From Halopseudomonas oceani (GTDB lineage Bacteria; Pseudomonadota; Gammaproteobacteria; Pseudomonadales; Pseudomonadaceae): a stretch of DNA of 64,000 bases. Positions 47,595 through 57,895 of the stretch are shown piece after piece. The notes under the pieces are model-generated. The model made no database searches. It was given only the letters and a program-made list of their open reading frames with translations, and was not told where the DNA came from. The position numbers and the translations under genes are program-made. Location of the stretch: assembly GCF_002903165.1 (NCBI RefSeq), contig NZ_PPSK01000005.1, positions 153,947-217,946 of the forward strand, written 5' to 3'. How positions within the stretch are numbered: the stretch's first letter is position 1; every line of letters starts with the position of its first letter.

Positions 47595-48152
47595 ATGAAA
47601 CTGCTTTCTGCCATTTCACTCGGAAGTGCCCTGATTCTGCTGACCGCCTGCTCCAGCACCAAGGCAACCCCTCCGCCACCGCCGCCGCAGGTCACCCCTT
47701 GGGTGCACTTGCACATCGACGAACTTAATACCATTGCCGCAGAAGAGCGTTACGAGATTGAACGCGACGGCGACAACGTACGTCTGATCATCCCGGTCAA
47801 TGGCAACTTCCACCCCAAGCGCACCCTGCTGCTGCCCTCCGGGCTGGTCCCACTGTCCCGGGTTGCCAAGCTGCTGCGCGGCGCTACCGACAGTCACATT
47901 CAGGTGACCGGTTACAGCGACAGCCTGGGCGATGACACCATCAACCAGCGCCTCAGCCTGGAACGCGCGCAAGCGGTTGCCAGTGTGCTGCAACTCGGCG
48001 GCGTCAGCCGCAACAACATGGAATTGATCAGCCTGGGCGAAGCCGACCCCCGTGGTGACAACGCTACCGCCGCCGGACGTGAGCAGAACCGCCGCGTAGT
48101 CATCAACATTGCCCCGCGTATGCCTGCTACACGCGTTGCTCTGGCACCCTGA
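47595..48152 (+). CDS. OmpA-family lipoprotein
   Basis: 185 residues. Lipobox LLTAC (Cys19), then a Pro-rich linker (TPPPPPPQ) and a middle segment. The OmpA-C peptidoglycan-binding domain is at about 85-175: LVPLSRVAKLLRGATDSHIQVTGYSDSLGDDTINQRLSLERAQAVASVL and GEADPRGDNATAAGREQNRRVVI, which include the conserved Asp and Arg that bind diaminopimelate. Likely an outer-membrane lipoprotein tethered to the wall. The ATG has a weak ribosome site. Confidence 0.88.
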   Translation: MKLLSAISLGSALILLTACSSTKATPPPPPPQVTPWVHLHIDELNTIAAEERYEIERDGDNVRLIIPVNGNFHPKRTLLLPSGLVPLSRVAKLLRGATDSHIQVTGYSDSLGDDTINQRLSLERAQAVASVLQLGGVSRNNMELISLGEADPRGDNATAAGREQNRRVVINIAPRMPATRVALAP

Positions 48153-48161
48153 GTCTGACCA

Positions 48162-48182
48162 GGCGGGTCACAGTGACCCGCC
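48162..48182 (+). terminator. Hairpin after the OmpA-like gene
   Basis: A perfect 10-bp stem GGCGGGTCAC / GTGACCCGCC with a single-base centre, 10 bases past the stop. No U tract, so the role as terminator is tentative; as a near-perfect palindrome it could also bind a protein. Confidence 0.45.
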
Positions 48183-48282
48183 AGCTCCCGACCAGTTGCA
48201 TACTCGAGCCTGACAGCCTCTGCTACACTGCGCGGCCATCGTCGACAGACCCGACGTGTCCCTTTGCTGTCAGAGACAACCC

Positions 48283-49608
48283 ATGCCTAAACCCGTACAT
48301 CCCAGGGCCTCAGCCCTGCTCCCGCTGTTGCTGTTCCTGCTGATTTTCCTCGGCAGCGGCATTTACTACAGCCTGTCCGGCACCGACTTCGCGTTCTATC
48401 AGATCAAGGCCCCGGTCGCGATACTGCCCGCCATCATCCTCGGGCTTCTGCTGGCCAAACCGAGCTACCGCGAGAACCTGCAGACCTTTATTGACGGCAT
48501 AGGTGATCGCAACATCATCACTATGGCGCTGGTATTTCTGCTGGCAGGCGCCTTCTCCAGCGTGACCAAAGCAATTGGCGGCGTCGACGCCACCGTGAAC
48601 ATGGGCCTCAGCGTACTGCCACCGAGCCTGATCCTGCCGGGCCTGTTTGTGATTGCCGCCTTCATTTCCACTGCGATGGGCACCTCAATGGGAACCATCG
48701 GTGCACTGGTGCCCATTGCCCTTGGCTTTGCCGAGGCTACGGGCCTATCGATTCCGCTGGCGGTTGGCGCGGTAATTGGCGGAGCGATGGCCGGAGACAA
48801 CCTGTCGATCATCTCCGACACCACCATCGCTGCCACCCGGACCCAAGGTGTCGGCATGCGCGACAAGTTCCGTCTCAACCTGATTATTGCCCTGCCCGCC
48901 ATGCTGCTGACCCTGGCAGTGCTGTTTGTAGTCGGCGATGCTCACGGGGCCGCCGCCGTTGAGGCCTACAACCCCTGGCTGGTACTGCCGTATCTGAGCG
49001 TACTGGTTCTGGCCCTGTGCGGGCTCGACGTCATGATCGTGCTGATGACCGGCATCATCCTGTCTGGCGTGACCGGCATGCTGGTCAAGCCGGACTACGC
49101 GCTGGCCAGCTACGGCAACGACATCTACCAGGGCTTCGCCGGGATGCTGGAGATCACTATTTTGTCGATGCTGATTGGTGGCCTGTCGGCCATCATGAAG
49201 CAGGAAGGCGGGCTGGACTGGCTACGCGAGCGCATTCAGGCGCTGACCTCACGCTCTGCGGGCCGTCGCAGCGGAGAAACCGGGATCGCCGGACTGGTCA
49301 GCCTGACCAACCTGTTTGTCGCCAACAACACTGTCGCCATCATCATCAGCGGCAGTGTCGCGAAGGATCTGGCTGACCACTACCAGGTAGACCCGCGCCG
49401 CAGCGCCAGCCTGCTCGACATCTTTTCCTGCGTGATTCAGGGCCTGATTCCCTATGGCGCACAGATTCTGCTCGCCGGCTCGCTAGCGGCGCTGTCACCA
49501 ATGCTGCTGATCAGCCAGGTGCACTACTGCTGGCTGCTTGGTCTGATGGCAGTACTGGCGATCGCCTTCGGCCTGCCGCGCCTCAAGCCCGCGACACCAG
49601 CGGCATGA
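48283..49608 (+). CDS. nhaC: NhaC-family Na+/H+ antiporter
   Basis: 441 residues, about eleven membrane helices. Family features: STAMGTSMGTIGALVPIALGFAEATG, VIGGAMAGDNLSIISDTTIAATRTQG (the conserved GDNLSxISDT) and NLFVANNTVAIIISG near the C-terminus. Starts at ATG 48283. Exchanges cytoplasmic sodium for protons. It converges on the Mrp operon, so two independent sodium extrusion systems lie together. Malate/lactate relatives (MleN) share the fold, so the substrate is inferred. Confidence 0.87.
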   Translation: MPKPVHPRASALLPLLLFLLIFLGSGIYYSLSGTDFAFYQIKAPVAILPAIILGLLLAKPSYRENLQTFIDGIGDRNIITMALVFLLAGAFSSVTKAIGGVDATVNMGLSVLPPSLILPGLFVIAAFISTAMGTSMGTIGALVPIALGFAEATGLSIPLAVGAVIGGAMAGDNLSIISDTTIAATRTQGVGMRDKFRLNLIIALPAMLLTLAVLFVVGDAHGAAAVEAYNPWLVLPYLSVLVLALCGLDVMIVLMTGIILSGVTGMLVKPDYALASYGNDIYQGFAGMLEITILSMLIGGLSAIMKQEGGLDWLRERIQALTSRSAGRRSGETGIAGLVSLTNLFVANNTVAIIISGSVAKDLADHYQVDPRRSASLLDIFSCVIQGLIPYGAQILLAGSLAALSPMLLISQVHYCWLLGLMAVLAIAFGLPRLKPATPAA

Positions 49609-49635
49609 TTGCCCGGGACGCAGCCTGCTGCGTCC

Positions 49636-49974
49636 CTATTGGTCCCAGGGTTCGCCGCGAGTGCGAGGCTCGCGGCGCAGCTTCTCGTGCATGGCAGCCT
49701 TGGCCAGCATATTGGCGCTGACCGGTGCTGTCAGGAACAGAAAGAAGGTAATCAGCAGCTCGTGCAGGCTGATGCTGCCACTTTGGGCACTGAAATACGC
49801 CATCGACCCCAGCACCAGCGCCCCCACGCCCAGCGTGGTTGCCTTGGTCGGCCCATGCAGGCGCATAAAAAAGTCCGGCAACTTGAACAGCCCGATCGCG
49901 CCAACCAGCGCAAACAGGCTCCCGGTCAGCAGCAACGCTGCGACCAGCCATTCCACCCAGCTCGCATCGCTCAT
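49636..49974 (-). CDS. mrpG: Mrp antiporter subunit G
   Basis: 112 residues, three helices. MnhG/MrpG signature: GSLFALVGAIGLFKLPDFFMRLHGPTKATTLGVGALVLGSMAYF. Last gene of the mrpA-to-G operon. AGGAG lies upstream of ATG 49974. A hydrophilic basic tail (HEKLRREPRTRGEPWDQ) closes the protein. Confidence 0.94.
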   Translation of the reverse strand: MSDASWVEWLVAALLLTGSLFALVGAIGLFKLPDFFMRLHGPTKATTLGVGALVLGSMAYFSAQSGSISLHELLITFFLFLTAPVSANMLAKAAMHEKLRREPRTRGEPWDQ

Positions 49975-49983
49975 GGCACGCTC

Positions 49984-50253
49984 CTATTCAATGATGTTGC
50001 CGCGCAACAAGTGCTTGGCGATGGCAACGGTACTGACGAACCCCATTACTGCAATCAACAGCGCGGCTTCAAAGAACAGGTTTGAGTCCAGATACAGACC
50101 GAGCAGCATGATCAGCGCGATGCCGTTGATATAGAGGGTATCGAGCGCAAGAATCCGATCAGGCAGATCCGGCCCCTTGATTAACCGGGCAAAGGTCAGC
50201 AGCAGAGCAGCGGTGATGATGCCCAGACAGAGCAGAATTACGGTGTCGAGCAT
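49984..50253 (-). CDS. mrpF: Mrp antiporter subunit F
   Basis: 89 residues, three helices: LARLIKGPDLPDRILALDTLYINGIALIMLLGLYL with the conserved GPDLPDRILALD of MnhF. It overlaps mrpE by 16 bases. GGGAG precedes the ATG. Confidence 0.94.
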   Translation of the reverse strand: MLDTVILLCLGIITAALLLTFARLIKGPDLPDRILALDTLYINGIALIMLLGLYLDSNLFFEAALLIAVMGFVSTVAIAKHLLRGNIIE

Positions 50254-50744
50254 TCGAAAATCTCCCGAATGGGTTCTTCATAACGCTGGCGGATATGATC
50301 GATCAGCGCCTGCTCATCGCCCACATCCAGACCGTGAATCAGCAGGGTACTGCGATCCGGACTGATATCGGCCGACACTGTCCCGGGCGTCAGCGAAATA
50401 GTGCTGGCCAGCACGCTGATCGAAAAATCCTGCTGCAACTGCAGCGGATAGTGGACAAACGCCGGCCGCAGCTGCCGGCGCGGCCCGAGAATTAACCTAG
50501 CCACTTGCAGATTGGCCAGCAGGATATCGCTGAGCACCCGGCAGACGAATACCAGCAACTGGCCAAACCGCAAGCGATGGGGCGAGCGGGGCCAGAATAC
50601 ATGGGTCAGCCAGGGAATCAGGCATGCCAGCAGGGCGGCCATGATCAGATTGCCGAACGATACCGAATTCATCAGCAGCAGCCAGCCGATCAGCAGCGAA
50701 ACGCTCAGCCAGGGATGAGGGAAAACGCGATCAGGCATTTTCAT
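50238..50744 (-). CDS. mrpE: Mrp antiporter subunit E
   Basis: 168 residues. The N-terminal helices (WLSVSLLIGWLLLMNSVSFGNLIMAALLACLIPWL) precede a cytoplasmic domain with VARLILGPRRQLRPAFVHYPLQLQQDFSISVLASTISLTPGTVSADIS, the MnhE signature. Overlaps mrpD by 4 bases. Confidence 0.94.
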   Translation of the reverse strand: MKMPDRVFPHPWLSVSLLIGWLLLMNSVSFGNLIMAALLACLIPWLTHVFWPRSPHRLRFGQLLVFVCRVLSDILLANLQVARLILGPRRQLRPAFVHYPLQLQQDFSISVLASTISLTPGTVSADISPDRSTLLIHGLDVGDEQALIDHIRQRYEEPIREIFECSTP

Positions 50745-52258
50745 GGTGTAGCTCCTCCAACTGGTACCTGCGACAGCACTGCATCGATGTAGATCTGCGG
50801 CAGCAGCAACTGCTCAGCCGTCTGCCCCAAATAGCCCAGCAGAGGCCCGGCCAGCACAACCAATAGCGGGCTTCCAAGCAACAGCAGAACCACAGCCCCC
50901 ATGCGCGCACCGTCCACCGGCTCACCGCTGGCGGCCTGATCAGTCTGCCGCCAGAATAGGGTGCTGCCGGCTCGGCTGAGCGCTACCAGACCAAGCAGCC
51001 CGCTGCCCAGTACCGCCGCATACAGCCAGGCGGCCGCGTTGCCCTGCCCCGCCGCACCCAACAACATCAACTTGCCAAGGAAACCGGACAGCGGCGGCAT
51101 CCCGACGATGGACATGGCAATAAGGAAAAACACACCGCCCATCAGCATCGGGAAAGGCAACTGTGGCCCGGAAACCAACCGCGCCGAGAAACGTGGACCG
51201 CGAATGCGCTGGATGATGCCGGTGAACAGGAACATGGCGCCGGTAATCCAGGTCGAGTGAATCAGGTAGAACAGCGTCGCCTGCAATGCCTCAGCAGTCC
51301 CCAGCGCCAAACCAGCCAGCATAGTGCCGACCGATACAACCACCAGGTAAGCAGTCAGGGCACTCAAGGTGCTGGCAGCCAGTGCACCGATCGCGCCGAG
51401 CAGCAATGTCACCAGCGCCAACGGCCACAACCAATGCAGAGCCATGTTCGCCAGTTCGCCTGCCTCGGCCCCAAAAATCAGGGTGTAGACCCGCAAAATC
51501 GAGTACAGCCCGACCTTGGTCATGATCGCAAACAAAGCAGCGACCGGGGCACCGGCGGCAGCATACGCACGGGGTAACCAGAAGTAGAGTGGAAAGACTG
51601 CCGTCTTCAGACCGAAGACGACCAGCAACAGCATGCCCGCCGCGCCCACCAGCGGCGCGTCAGCCGGATCCAGCGCCCGCACCTTGAGTGCCATGTCGGC
51701 CATGTTCAGTGTGCCGGTCACACCATACAGGGTGCCAACGGCAATCAGAAACAGTGCCGACCCGGTCAGATTGAGCAACAGGTAATGCAGGCCAGCGCGC
51801 ACCCGTGCCGAACCCGCGCCATGCAATAGCAGAGCGTAAGACGAGATCAGCAAAATCTCGAAGAATACGAACAGGTTGAACAGGTCACCGGTGAGGAAGG
51901 CGCCGTTGATACCCATCAACTGAAACTGGAACAACGGATGGAAATTGCGTCCGGCAGCGTCATCGCCGCGCACCGCGTAGATCAGCGCCGCCGAGGCCAG
52001 CACCGCGGTTACCAGCAGCAACAGTGCACTGAGGCGGTCAACCACCAGCACAATGCCGAACGGCGGCATCCAGTTGCCTAGCGCGTAGACACTGATGCCC
52101 TGCCCTGCCTCGACCAGCAGCATCGCCGCCAGCGGAATCTGCAGAAAGGTCGCCAACAACGACAGCGCCCGTTTGGTATCCATGCTTGCGCCGAGCACCA
52201 GCAGCAGCGCACCGGCAAACATCGGCACCAGAACTGGCAGGATTGGCAGGTGACTCAT
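50741..52258 (-). CDS. mrpD: Mrp antiporter subunit D
   Basis: 505 residues from ATG 52258 (TGATG overlap with mrpC). NuoN/NuoM-like proton-translocating subunit with about 14 helices. Core elements: LTGDLFNLFVFFEILLISSYALLLHG, KTAVFPLYFWLPRAYAAAGAPVAALFAIMTKVGLYSI and ITGAMFLFTGIIQRIRG. The conserved Lys in the KTAVFP and TKVG helices are those expected for proton transfer. Confidence 0.94.
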   Translation of the reverse strand: MSHLPILPVLVPMFAGALLLVLGASMDTKRALSLLATFLQIPLAAMLLVEAGQGISVYALGNWMPPFGIVLVVDRLSALLLLVTAVLASAALIYAVRGDDAAGRNFHPLFQFQLMGINGAFLTGDLFNLFVFFEILLISSYALLLHGAGSARVRAGLHYLLLNLTGSALFLIAVGTLYGVTGTLNMADMALKVRALDPADAPLVGAAGMLLLVVFGLKTAVFPLYFWLPRAYAAAGAPVAALFAIMTKVGLYSILRVYTLIFGAEAGELANMALHWLWPLALVTLLLGAIGALAASTLSALTAYLVVVSVGTMLAGLALGTAEALQATLFYLIHSTWITGAMFLFTGIIQRIRGPRFSARLVSGPQLPFPMLMGGVFFLIAMSIVGMPPLSGFLGKLMLLGAAGQGNAAAWLYAAVLGSGLLGLVALSRAGSTLFWRQTDQAASGEPVDGARMGAVVLLLLGSPLLVVLAGPLLGYLGQTAEQLLLPQIYIDAVLSQVPVGGATP

Positions 52259-52584
52259 CAATGGTCTCCTTTGCCGTCAACGTGATCGCTGTCCAGCTCG
52301 CCCTGCGCCCGCAGCGCCAGTACCAGCGCGTAGGCCGTCATGGCAAAGCCGATGACAATCGCCGTCAGTACCAGCGCCTGCGGTAGCGGATCAGCATAGA
52401 CCTCGGCCTTCCCGAGAACTGCCGGAGCGGCATCACCCAGCCGTCCCATTGCGAATAAAAACAGGTTCACCGCATAACTCAGTAGCGCCAACCCAACCAC
52501 TACCGGGAAAGTACGCGCACGCAGCATCAGGTAAATCCCGCAACTGGTCAGCACAGCCAGTGCCAGGGCATACAACAATTCCAT
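52258..52584 (-). CDS. mrpC: Mrp antiporter subunit C
   Basis: 108 residues, NuoK-like with three helices: LTSCGIYLMLRARTFPVVVGLALLSYAVNLFLFAMGRL and DPLPQALVLTAIVIGFAMTAYALVLAL, the latter the MnhC signature. Couples to mrpA and mrpD by one-base stop/start overlaps. Confidence 0.94.
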   Translation of the reverse strand: MELLYALALAVLTSCGIYLMLRARTFPVVVGLALLSYAVNLFLFAMGRLGDAAPAVLGKAEVYADPLPQALVLTAIVIGFAMTAYALVLALRAQGELDSDHVDGKGDH

Positions 52585-55376
52585 CAGTATCCTCCTTCTG
52601 CTACGCGCGGCTGCGACAGCTTGCCGAGATTCGCCAGAATCAGCAGCGTTGCGCCTACCACGGTGAGGTACACGCCCAGATCAAACAGCATCGCGGTCGC
52701 CAATTCGATGTCGCCTATCAGCGGAATGTGGAAATGATCAAACGCACTGGTCAGGAACGGATAGCCGAACACCCAGCTACCCAGCCCCGTGGCGCCGGCG
52801 ATCAGCACACCGGCGCCAGCCAACCAGTGATAATTCACTGGCCAGCGCTGGGAGGTCCAGGCTTCGCCACTGGCAACGTACTGCAGAATCAGCGCAACCG
52901 CAGTGATCAGGCCGGCGATAAAGCCGCCCCCAGGCAGATTGTGGCCGCGCAGGAAGATGTAGACCGAGATCATCAGCGCCAGCGGCAGCAGCAGGTGGGA
53001 CAGATTAACCAGCATCAGCAGGTCGCCACGGTGTGCCCAGGGCTTGCCAAGACTGTCGGCGCCGGGAATGCGCAGGCGCAGACCGTCGATCAGGGCGTAG
53101 ATGGCGATAGCGGCGATGGCGAGCACGCTGATTTCACCCATCGTATCGAAGCCACGGAAGTCGACCAGGATGACGTTCACCACGTTGTGACCACCACCAC
53201 CGGTGACACTGTTGGCGAGGAAGAAGTCGGCGATGCTGTCATACGGCCGGGTTAGCACGGCAAAGGCCAACGCACCGACCAGCGTGCCGCACAGCAGCGC
53301 TATGACCAGATCACGGCTGCGGCGCAGGCCAGAAGATTCGCGCGGGGTACGCGCCGGCAGGAAAAACAGCGCCAGCATCAGCAGAACGATGGTCACCACC
53401 TCGACCGAGATCTGGGTCAGCGCCAGATCCGGTGCAGCAAAGCGGGCAAAGGCCAGCACCACACCCAGACCAACCACGCTGAGCATGACCAGAGAGACCA
53501 GCCGCAGACGGTGCCAGTAGACGGTCGCGACTGCACTGAGCATCATCACCACTGCTCCCGCCAGGGTCACGCCGTCAATTGGCGTCAGCGCCACCGAACC
53601 ACGCAGAGCGGGCAGCTGCACCAACCAGAAGCCAGTCACCACCAGCGCGGCAAACAACAGGCAGAGCAGGTAGCGCTGCAGCGAGGCGTTCTCCAGCAAC
53701 AAGGTTACCTGGCCCGCACCGCGCACCAGGCGCTGCACAGCGGCCTCAAAGACCAACTTGGCATCCACATCACGCTGACGGGCGTACCAGTCGAACAGCG
53801 GACGGCGCAACGAGTAGACCAAAATGCCCAGCACCATAGCGGAAAAGCTCATCAGCAGCGGCAGATTGAAGCCATGCCAGATCGCCAGACTGTACTCGGG
53901 CAGCGCATTGCCCACTGTCGACTCGGCAGCCACAGCCAGCAGACCGGCAACGGTGAAGCCAGGTGCCAGCCCCACCGCCAGGCACATGACCACCAGAATC
54001 TCGACTGGCACCCGCATATAGCGCGGCGGTTCGTGGGGCGGGTACTTGGGCAGATTCACCGGTTTGCCGTTGAAAAACACGTCGTGCACGAAGCGCAGCG
54101 AATACGCCACCGAGAAGACCCCACCGAGGGTCGCCCCGAGCGGGATCAGCCAGCTCCAGTTGCCGAGCATGTGCTGTTCCAGGGTTTCGGTGAAGAACAT
54201 TTCCTTACTGAGGAAGCCGTTGAGCAGCGGAACCCCCGCCATCGCCGACGCCGCGACCATCGCCAGCGCCGCCGTATGCGGCATGAAGCGAAGCAGCCCG
54301 TTGATACGCCGCATATCGCGGGTGCCGGTCTCGTGATCGATGATTCCGGCAGCCATAAACAGCGAGGCCTTGAAGGTTGCATGGTTGATGATATGGAATA
54401 CCGCCGCCACCGCGGCCAGCCGGGTGTCGAGGCCAAACAGCAGGGTAATCAGCCCCAGATGACTGATGGTCGAGTAGGCCAGAAGCCCCTTGAGATCATG
54501 CTGAAACAGCGCGGTGCAGGCACCCACCAGCAATGTCGCCATACCGGCGCTGCTGACTATGTAGAACCACAAGTCGGTGCCGGCCAGCGCCGGATACAGG
54601 CGCGCCAGCAGGAACACCCCGGCCTTGACCATGGTCGCCGAATGCAGATAGGCAGAAACCGGCGTCGGCGCCGCCATCGCGTGCGGTAGCCAGAAGTGGA
54701 AGGGAAACTGCGCCGACTTGGTGAACACGCCCAGCAGTACCAGCACCAGGATTACCGGATACAGCGCGTGCTGACGAATCTGCTCCCCCGCCGCGAACAC
54801 ATCTGTCAGCTCGTAGCTGCCGACGACCTGGCCGAGCAGCAAGATGCCGGCCAGCAGCGCCAGACCGCCGGCACCAGTGACGGCCAGCGCCATACGCGCG
54901 CCCTTGCGCGCATCAGTGGAATGCGACCAGTAGCCGATCAGCAGGAAGGATGACAGGCTGGTCATCTCCCAGAACACCATCATCAGCAGCAGATTCTCGG
55001 ACAGCACCACACCGAGCATGGCCGACATGAACAACTGGAGATAACAGAAGAAACGCCCCATAGGGTCGTTCTTGGAAAGGTAATAGCGGGCGTACAGAAT
55101 GACCAGCAGGCCGATCCCCTGAATCATCAGGGCAAACAGAAAGCTCAGGCCATCAAGCCGAAAACTGATGTTGAGACCCAGCTCGCTGAGCCAGGGCCAG
55201 GACTGAATCAGAGCGTTGCCAGCAAAAACCGCATCAACATGACGCCAAAGCAGCGCCAGCCCAACAACGGGGGCCACCATGGCCATTGCAGCACAGAGCG
55301 AGCGCCCTTGGTTCTTGAACAACAGTGGAAGCAGGCTGCCAAGCAGCGGAAGAACGACGATCAGCGCCAGGGTCAT
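52584..55376 (-). CDS. mrpA: Mrp antiporter fused subunit A/B
   Basis: 930 residues from ATG 55376 (AAGGAG 10 bases upstream). The first about 770 residues are NuoL-like Mrp[80 protein letters not shown], then the MrpA-specific C-terminal helices ([17 protein letters not shown]). The last about 150 residues are an MrpB domain ([39 protein letters not shown]). Pseudomonas and many proteobacteria carry this A/B fusion, so six genes encode the seven-part complex. First gene of the operon. Known roles are sodium and alkali tolerance. Confidence 0.95.
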   Translation of the reverse strand: MTLALIVVLPLLGSLLPLLFKNQGRSLCAAMAMVAPVVGLALLWRHVDAVFAGNALIQSWPWLSELGLNISFRLDGLSFLFALMIQGIGLLVILYARYYLSKNDPMGRFFCYLQLFMSAMLGVVLSENLLLMMVFWEMTSLSSFLLIGYWSHSTDARKGARMALAVTGAGGLALLAGILLLGQVVGSYELTDVFAAGEQIRQHALYPVILVLVLLGVFTKSAQFPFHFWLPHAMAAPTPVSAYLHSATMVKAGVFLLARLYPALAGTDLWFYIVSSAGMATLLVGACTALFQHDLKGLLAYSTISHLGLITLLFGLDTRLAAVAAVFHIINHATFKASLFMAAGIIDHETGTRDMRRINGLLRFMPHTAALAMVAASAMAGVPLLNGFLSKEMFFTETLEQHMLGNWSWLIPLGATLGGVFSVAYSLRFVHDVFFNGKPVNLPKYPPHEPPRYMRVPVEILVVMCLAVGLAPGFTVAGLLAVAAESTVGNALPEYSLAIWHGFNLPLLMSFSAMVLGILVYSLRRPLFDWYARQRDVDAKLVFEAAVQRLVRGAGQVTLLLENASLQRYLLCLLFAALVVTGFWLVQLPALRGSVALTPIDGVTLAGAVVMMLSAVATVYWHRLRLVSLVMLSVVGLGVVLAFARFAAPDLALTQISVEVVTIVLLMLALFFLPARTPRESSGLRRSRDLVIALLCGTLVGALAFAVLTRPYDSIADFFLANSVTGGGGHNVVNVILVDFRGFDTMGEISVLAIAAIAIYALIDGLRLRIPGADSLGKPWAHRGDLLMLVNLSHLLLPLALMISVYIFLRGHNLPGGGFIAGLITAVALILQYVASGEAWTSQRWPVNYHWLAGAGVLIAGATGLGSWVFGYPFLTSAFDHFHIPLIGDIELATAMLFDLGVYLTVVGATLLILANLGKLSQPRVAEGGY

Positions 55377-55553
55377 GCAGGACTTACTCCTTATATGGCC
55401 ATTGCGACCTCCAACCCAGCACGGACAACACCGCATCAAGGCATATATTGCCGGGCAATCCAGGTCAGGAAGTGCAAGCCATTATAGGGGCAAGTTGACA
55501 CCATCGATCAACGCAAGCCGCTGAATCCGTTACAAAATGCGTAGCGCCAGCGA

Positions 55554-55576
55554 GGCGGCAACGGGGCATTGCCGCC
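55554..55576 (-). terminator. Hairpin after the glycine-zipper gene
   Basis: An 8-bp stem GGCGGCAA / TTGCCGCC with a 7-base loop, 18 bases past the stop. No U tract on the minus strand, so termination is uncertain. Confidence 0.4.
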
Positions 55577-55594
55577 CGCAGAGGCTGCCAGGGC

Positions 55595-56056
55595 CTACTT
55601 GACCACCCTGGACTGGCCATTCACCGACATGATGCGCACACGGTCACCGGGAGCAAAGTTCACGCCTTCTGCCACTTCCTGAACATAGGCACGAGTATAG
55701 CCGCCGTCTTCATGGACGGTAATTTCCACGCCCTGGGTGCGGGTGATACCTTCCTCGGCAGCGGCGCCAGCCACGCCACCGGCCAGAGCACCGACGATGG
55801 CAGCAATGGCGCTGCCTTTGCCGCCACCAACACTGCTGCCGGCCACACCACCGATAGCCGCACCCGCGGCCGGACCGATGACCGTCTTGGTGCCTTCGAT
55901 CTGCACCAAACGCACTGACTCAACTGTCCCCATGCGCACGGTTTGCGGCGCACGCGCGTCATCACGGCTGTACACATCGCCGGTCAGCGAGGAGGCACAA
56001 CCACCCAGCGCCAGAACTGCGCTAAGCATCAGGGTTACCACATACCGCTTTTTCAT
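55595..56056 (-). CDS. Glycine-zipper 2TM lipoprotein (SlyB/Pcp-like)
   Basis: 153 residues. Lipobox ALGGC (Cys20). The glycine-zipper segment at about 60-105 (GPAAGAAIGGVAGSSVGGGKG and AAIVGALAGGVAGAAAEEG) is the Rick_17kDa_Anti/SlyB pattern. A beta-rich C-terminus has VQEVAEGVNFAPGDRVRIM. An outer-membrane structural lipoprotein; SlyB relatives respond to envelope stress. GAGGT lies 6 bases before the ATG. Confidence 0.88.
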   Translation of the reverse strand: MKKRYVVTLMLSAVLALGGCASSLTGDVYSRDDARAPQTVRMGTVESVRLVQIEGTKTVIGPAAGAAIGGVAGSSVGGGKGSAIAAIVGALAGGVAGAAAEEGITRTQGVEITVHEDGGYTRAYVQEVAEGVNFAPGDRVRIMSVNGQSRVVK

Positions 56057-56334
56057 AACGACACCTCAGTTATCGCGCCTTTTACTCAGGCCTATTCCGC
56101 AAGGGTGCGCGCTGTATTGTCAACAGGCAATACTGGCCGTCTTGCGGGCAAACCGTTGATCGGATTTTGATCAATCCGAGTCGAATTTAATCGCGCCGTG
56201 GCATAACATCGGCCGCGCTTATCAATAGACGCGCTGAGAGCGGCGCGCCTAAACATTCTTCTGCGTTTCGTCGTAACCAACAAAAAAACCAATAGAACCT
56301 GGTTGCCCGAATCCGAGACACCGGAGGTTCTGCC

Positions 56335-56610
56335 ATGTTTCCACTACAGGCAGCTTGGTTGTACTACCTTGAAAACCCGGCGCTGGTCCTCAACGGTCTG
56401 GCGCTGTTCTTCGCCATCAATGGCAGCTGGCTGTGGATTGCCACCCAACTGCGCAGCAGCCTGGGCCGCCAGCGCCTGGCTACCTTGCCAGCCAGCACGT
56501 CAGACCTGAACCTGCAACGCGACCAGCGTATCAACCGTCTGTTCTACAGCGTCGGTACCGTATGTCTGACGATGGCTCTGACACTGAGCATGATCAGCAC
56601 CCAAGTCTGA
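56335..56610 (+). CDS. Small membrane protein of unknown function
   Basis: 91 residues with two predicted membrane helices (about 17-37, LVLNGLALFFAINGSWLWIAT; and about 70-88, LFYSVGTVCLTMALTLSMIS) joined by a basic/polar loop. GGAGG lies 8 bases before the ATG, strong support for a real gene. It converges on the acyltransferase gene with 12 bases between. Family not recognised. Confidence 0.72.
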   Translation: MFPLQAAWLYYLENPALVLNGLALFFAINGSWLWIATQLRSSLGRQRLATLPASTSDLNLQRDQRINRLFYSVGTVCLTMALTLSMISTQV

Positions 56611-56622
56611 CCCCGCTCCGAC

Positions 56623-57780
56623 CTACTCGCCAGCCGACTCAGCCAAAACCCGCAAACGACTGCGTACCGGATTGGCATATTGCAGCAGCCAGAATGGCCG
56701 CTGGGCCTCAGGCAACGCCTGCAGGCGCGCCTGGAAACGCTGTTCTTCTGCAGCCAGATCAGCCGCTGCGTATTCCTTGCGCCAGTCGGCCAAAGCCGCT
56801 GGCAGGCCTTCGGACTGCTCAAACGCCAGATAGTTGCTCGGATACAGTCGATAGTGCCCGAGAATCTGTCTATCCACCGCCGCCGCAACCAGCTTGGCAT
56901 CCCCATATTCAGCCGTCAGCGGTTCGCCGAAGGCAACATGCACACGCCCTTTGTACCCGGTGAGCCCCATGGCAATGGACCGGTCATCCTCCCCCGGCTC
57001 CTTGCTGTAACTACCTTCGCGCGCACGCTGCTCCAGCTCGCGCGCCTTCATGCCATCACAGGGGTCCCACTCGTAGGAGATGGACACCGGCACCATGCTC
57101 AACGAGCGGATCACCTCGGCGAAGGGTTCACTCTTGCGGCCCATGCAGAACATCTTGATGATTGCCGAGTCGGTTTCGTCCAACCCGTCCTTGGCACGCC
57201 CTTCCGCCTGGGCAATCCAGATCGACTGGCCCTCAGCAATCGAGTGGCTGATATAGGCCGACATGGTCTGGTACGCCTGCAGCTTCTCGCGGCGCCCGGT
57301 TAGCGACCGGTGCACGATAAAGCTCTTGTTCAAGCGCATGAGGTCAGCAACGAAGGGGCGTTGCAGCAGATTGTCACCAATGGCAATACGCGGCGTCGGG
57401 TGGCCCGCATGATAAAGCGCATAGTTGACGAACGCCGGATCCATGACGATGTCACGGTGATTAGCGATAAACAGGTGAGCCTGATCACGGCGCAGGTTGT
57501 CCAGGCCGCTGTAGGTGACAGTCAGGGTGCTACGCTCGATCAGGCGGTCCAGATAGGGCTCCAGCCTGTGCTGCAGGTCGTCAACCGATTTAACGCCGCG
57601 CGCTTCGCGCTTGAGCGCCATTTGCACTACCGACCGAGCCAGCCCCGGCAGCAGCCGATTGAGACGCGGAAAGCGGTAGCCCGCCAGCATGCGCATCAGG
57701 TCCTGGTCAGACAGCAGACGCTCCAGCACGCCCGGAACTTCGGCATCGTTGTACGGGCGAATGCCCTCGAACTCGCTCAT
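56623..57780 (-). CDS. 1-acylglycerol-3-phosphate acyltransferase-like protein
   Basis: 385 residues of the PlsC/LPLAT fold. Block I is FIANHRDIVMDPAFVN (His108, Asp110, Asp114); the spacing is not the standard HxxxxD, a variation I believe is shared by a gammaproteobacterial subfamily of large acyltransferases. A later block, IWIAQAEGRAKDGLDETDSAIIKMF, corresponds to the EGxR substrate motif. Soluble or peripheral, with no clear membrane helix. Probably acts in phospholipid or other lipid acylation at the inner membrane. Confidence 0.78.
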   Translation of the reverse strand: MSEFEGIRPYNDAEVPGVLERLLSDQDLMRMLAGYRFPRLNRLLPGLARSVVQMALKREARGVKSVDDLQHRLEPYLDRLIERSTLTVTYSGLDNLRRDQAHLFIANHRDIVMDPAFVNYALYHAGHPTPRIAIGDNLLQRPFVADLMRLNKSFIVHRSLTGRREKLQAYQTMSAYISHSIAEGQSIWIAQAEGRAKDGLDETDSAIIKMFCMGRKSEPFAEVIRSLSMVPVSISYEWDPCDGMKARELEQRAREGSYSKEPGEDDRSIAMGLTGYKGRVHVAFGEPLTAEYGDAKLVAAAVDRQILGHYRLYPSNYLAFEQSEGLPAALADWRKEYAAADLAAEEQRFQARLQALPEAQRPFWLLQYANPVRSRLRVLAESAGE

Positions 57781-57895
57781 GTCACCCTCAGAGTCTTGTC
57801 GTCAGCCGCGCATTATGCGTTGCCAACCGTGGTTTCGCCAGATTGACGATGCGGCTACACTTCGTGTCACACACAAGCCGCAAGGAGTATTTACA

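Noticed and set aside
53511..54689. 392-codon plus-strand frame opposite mrpA
   Set aside because: Gln/His/Arg-rich antisense shadow of a strongly conserved membrane protein gene.
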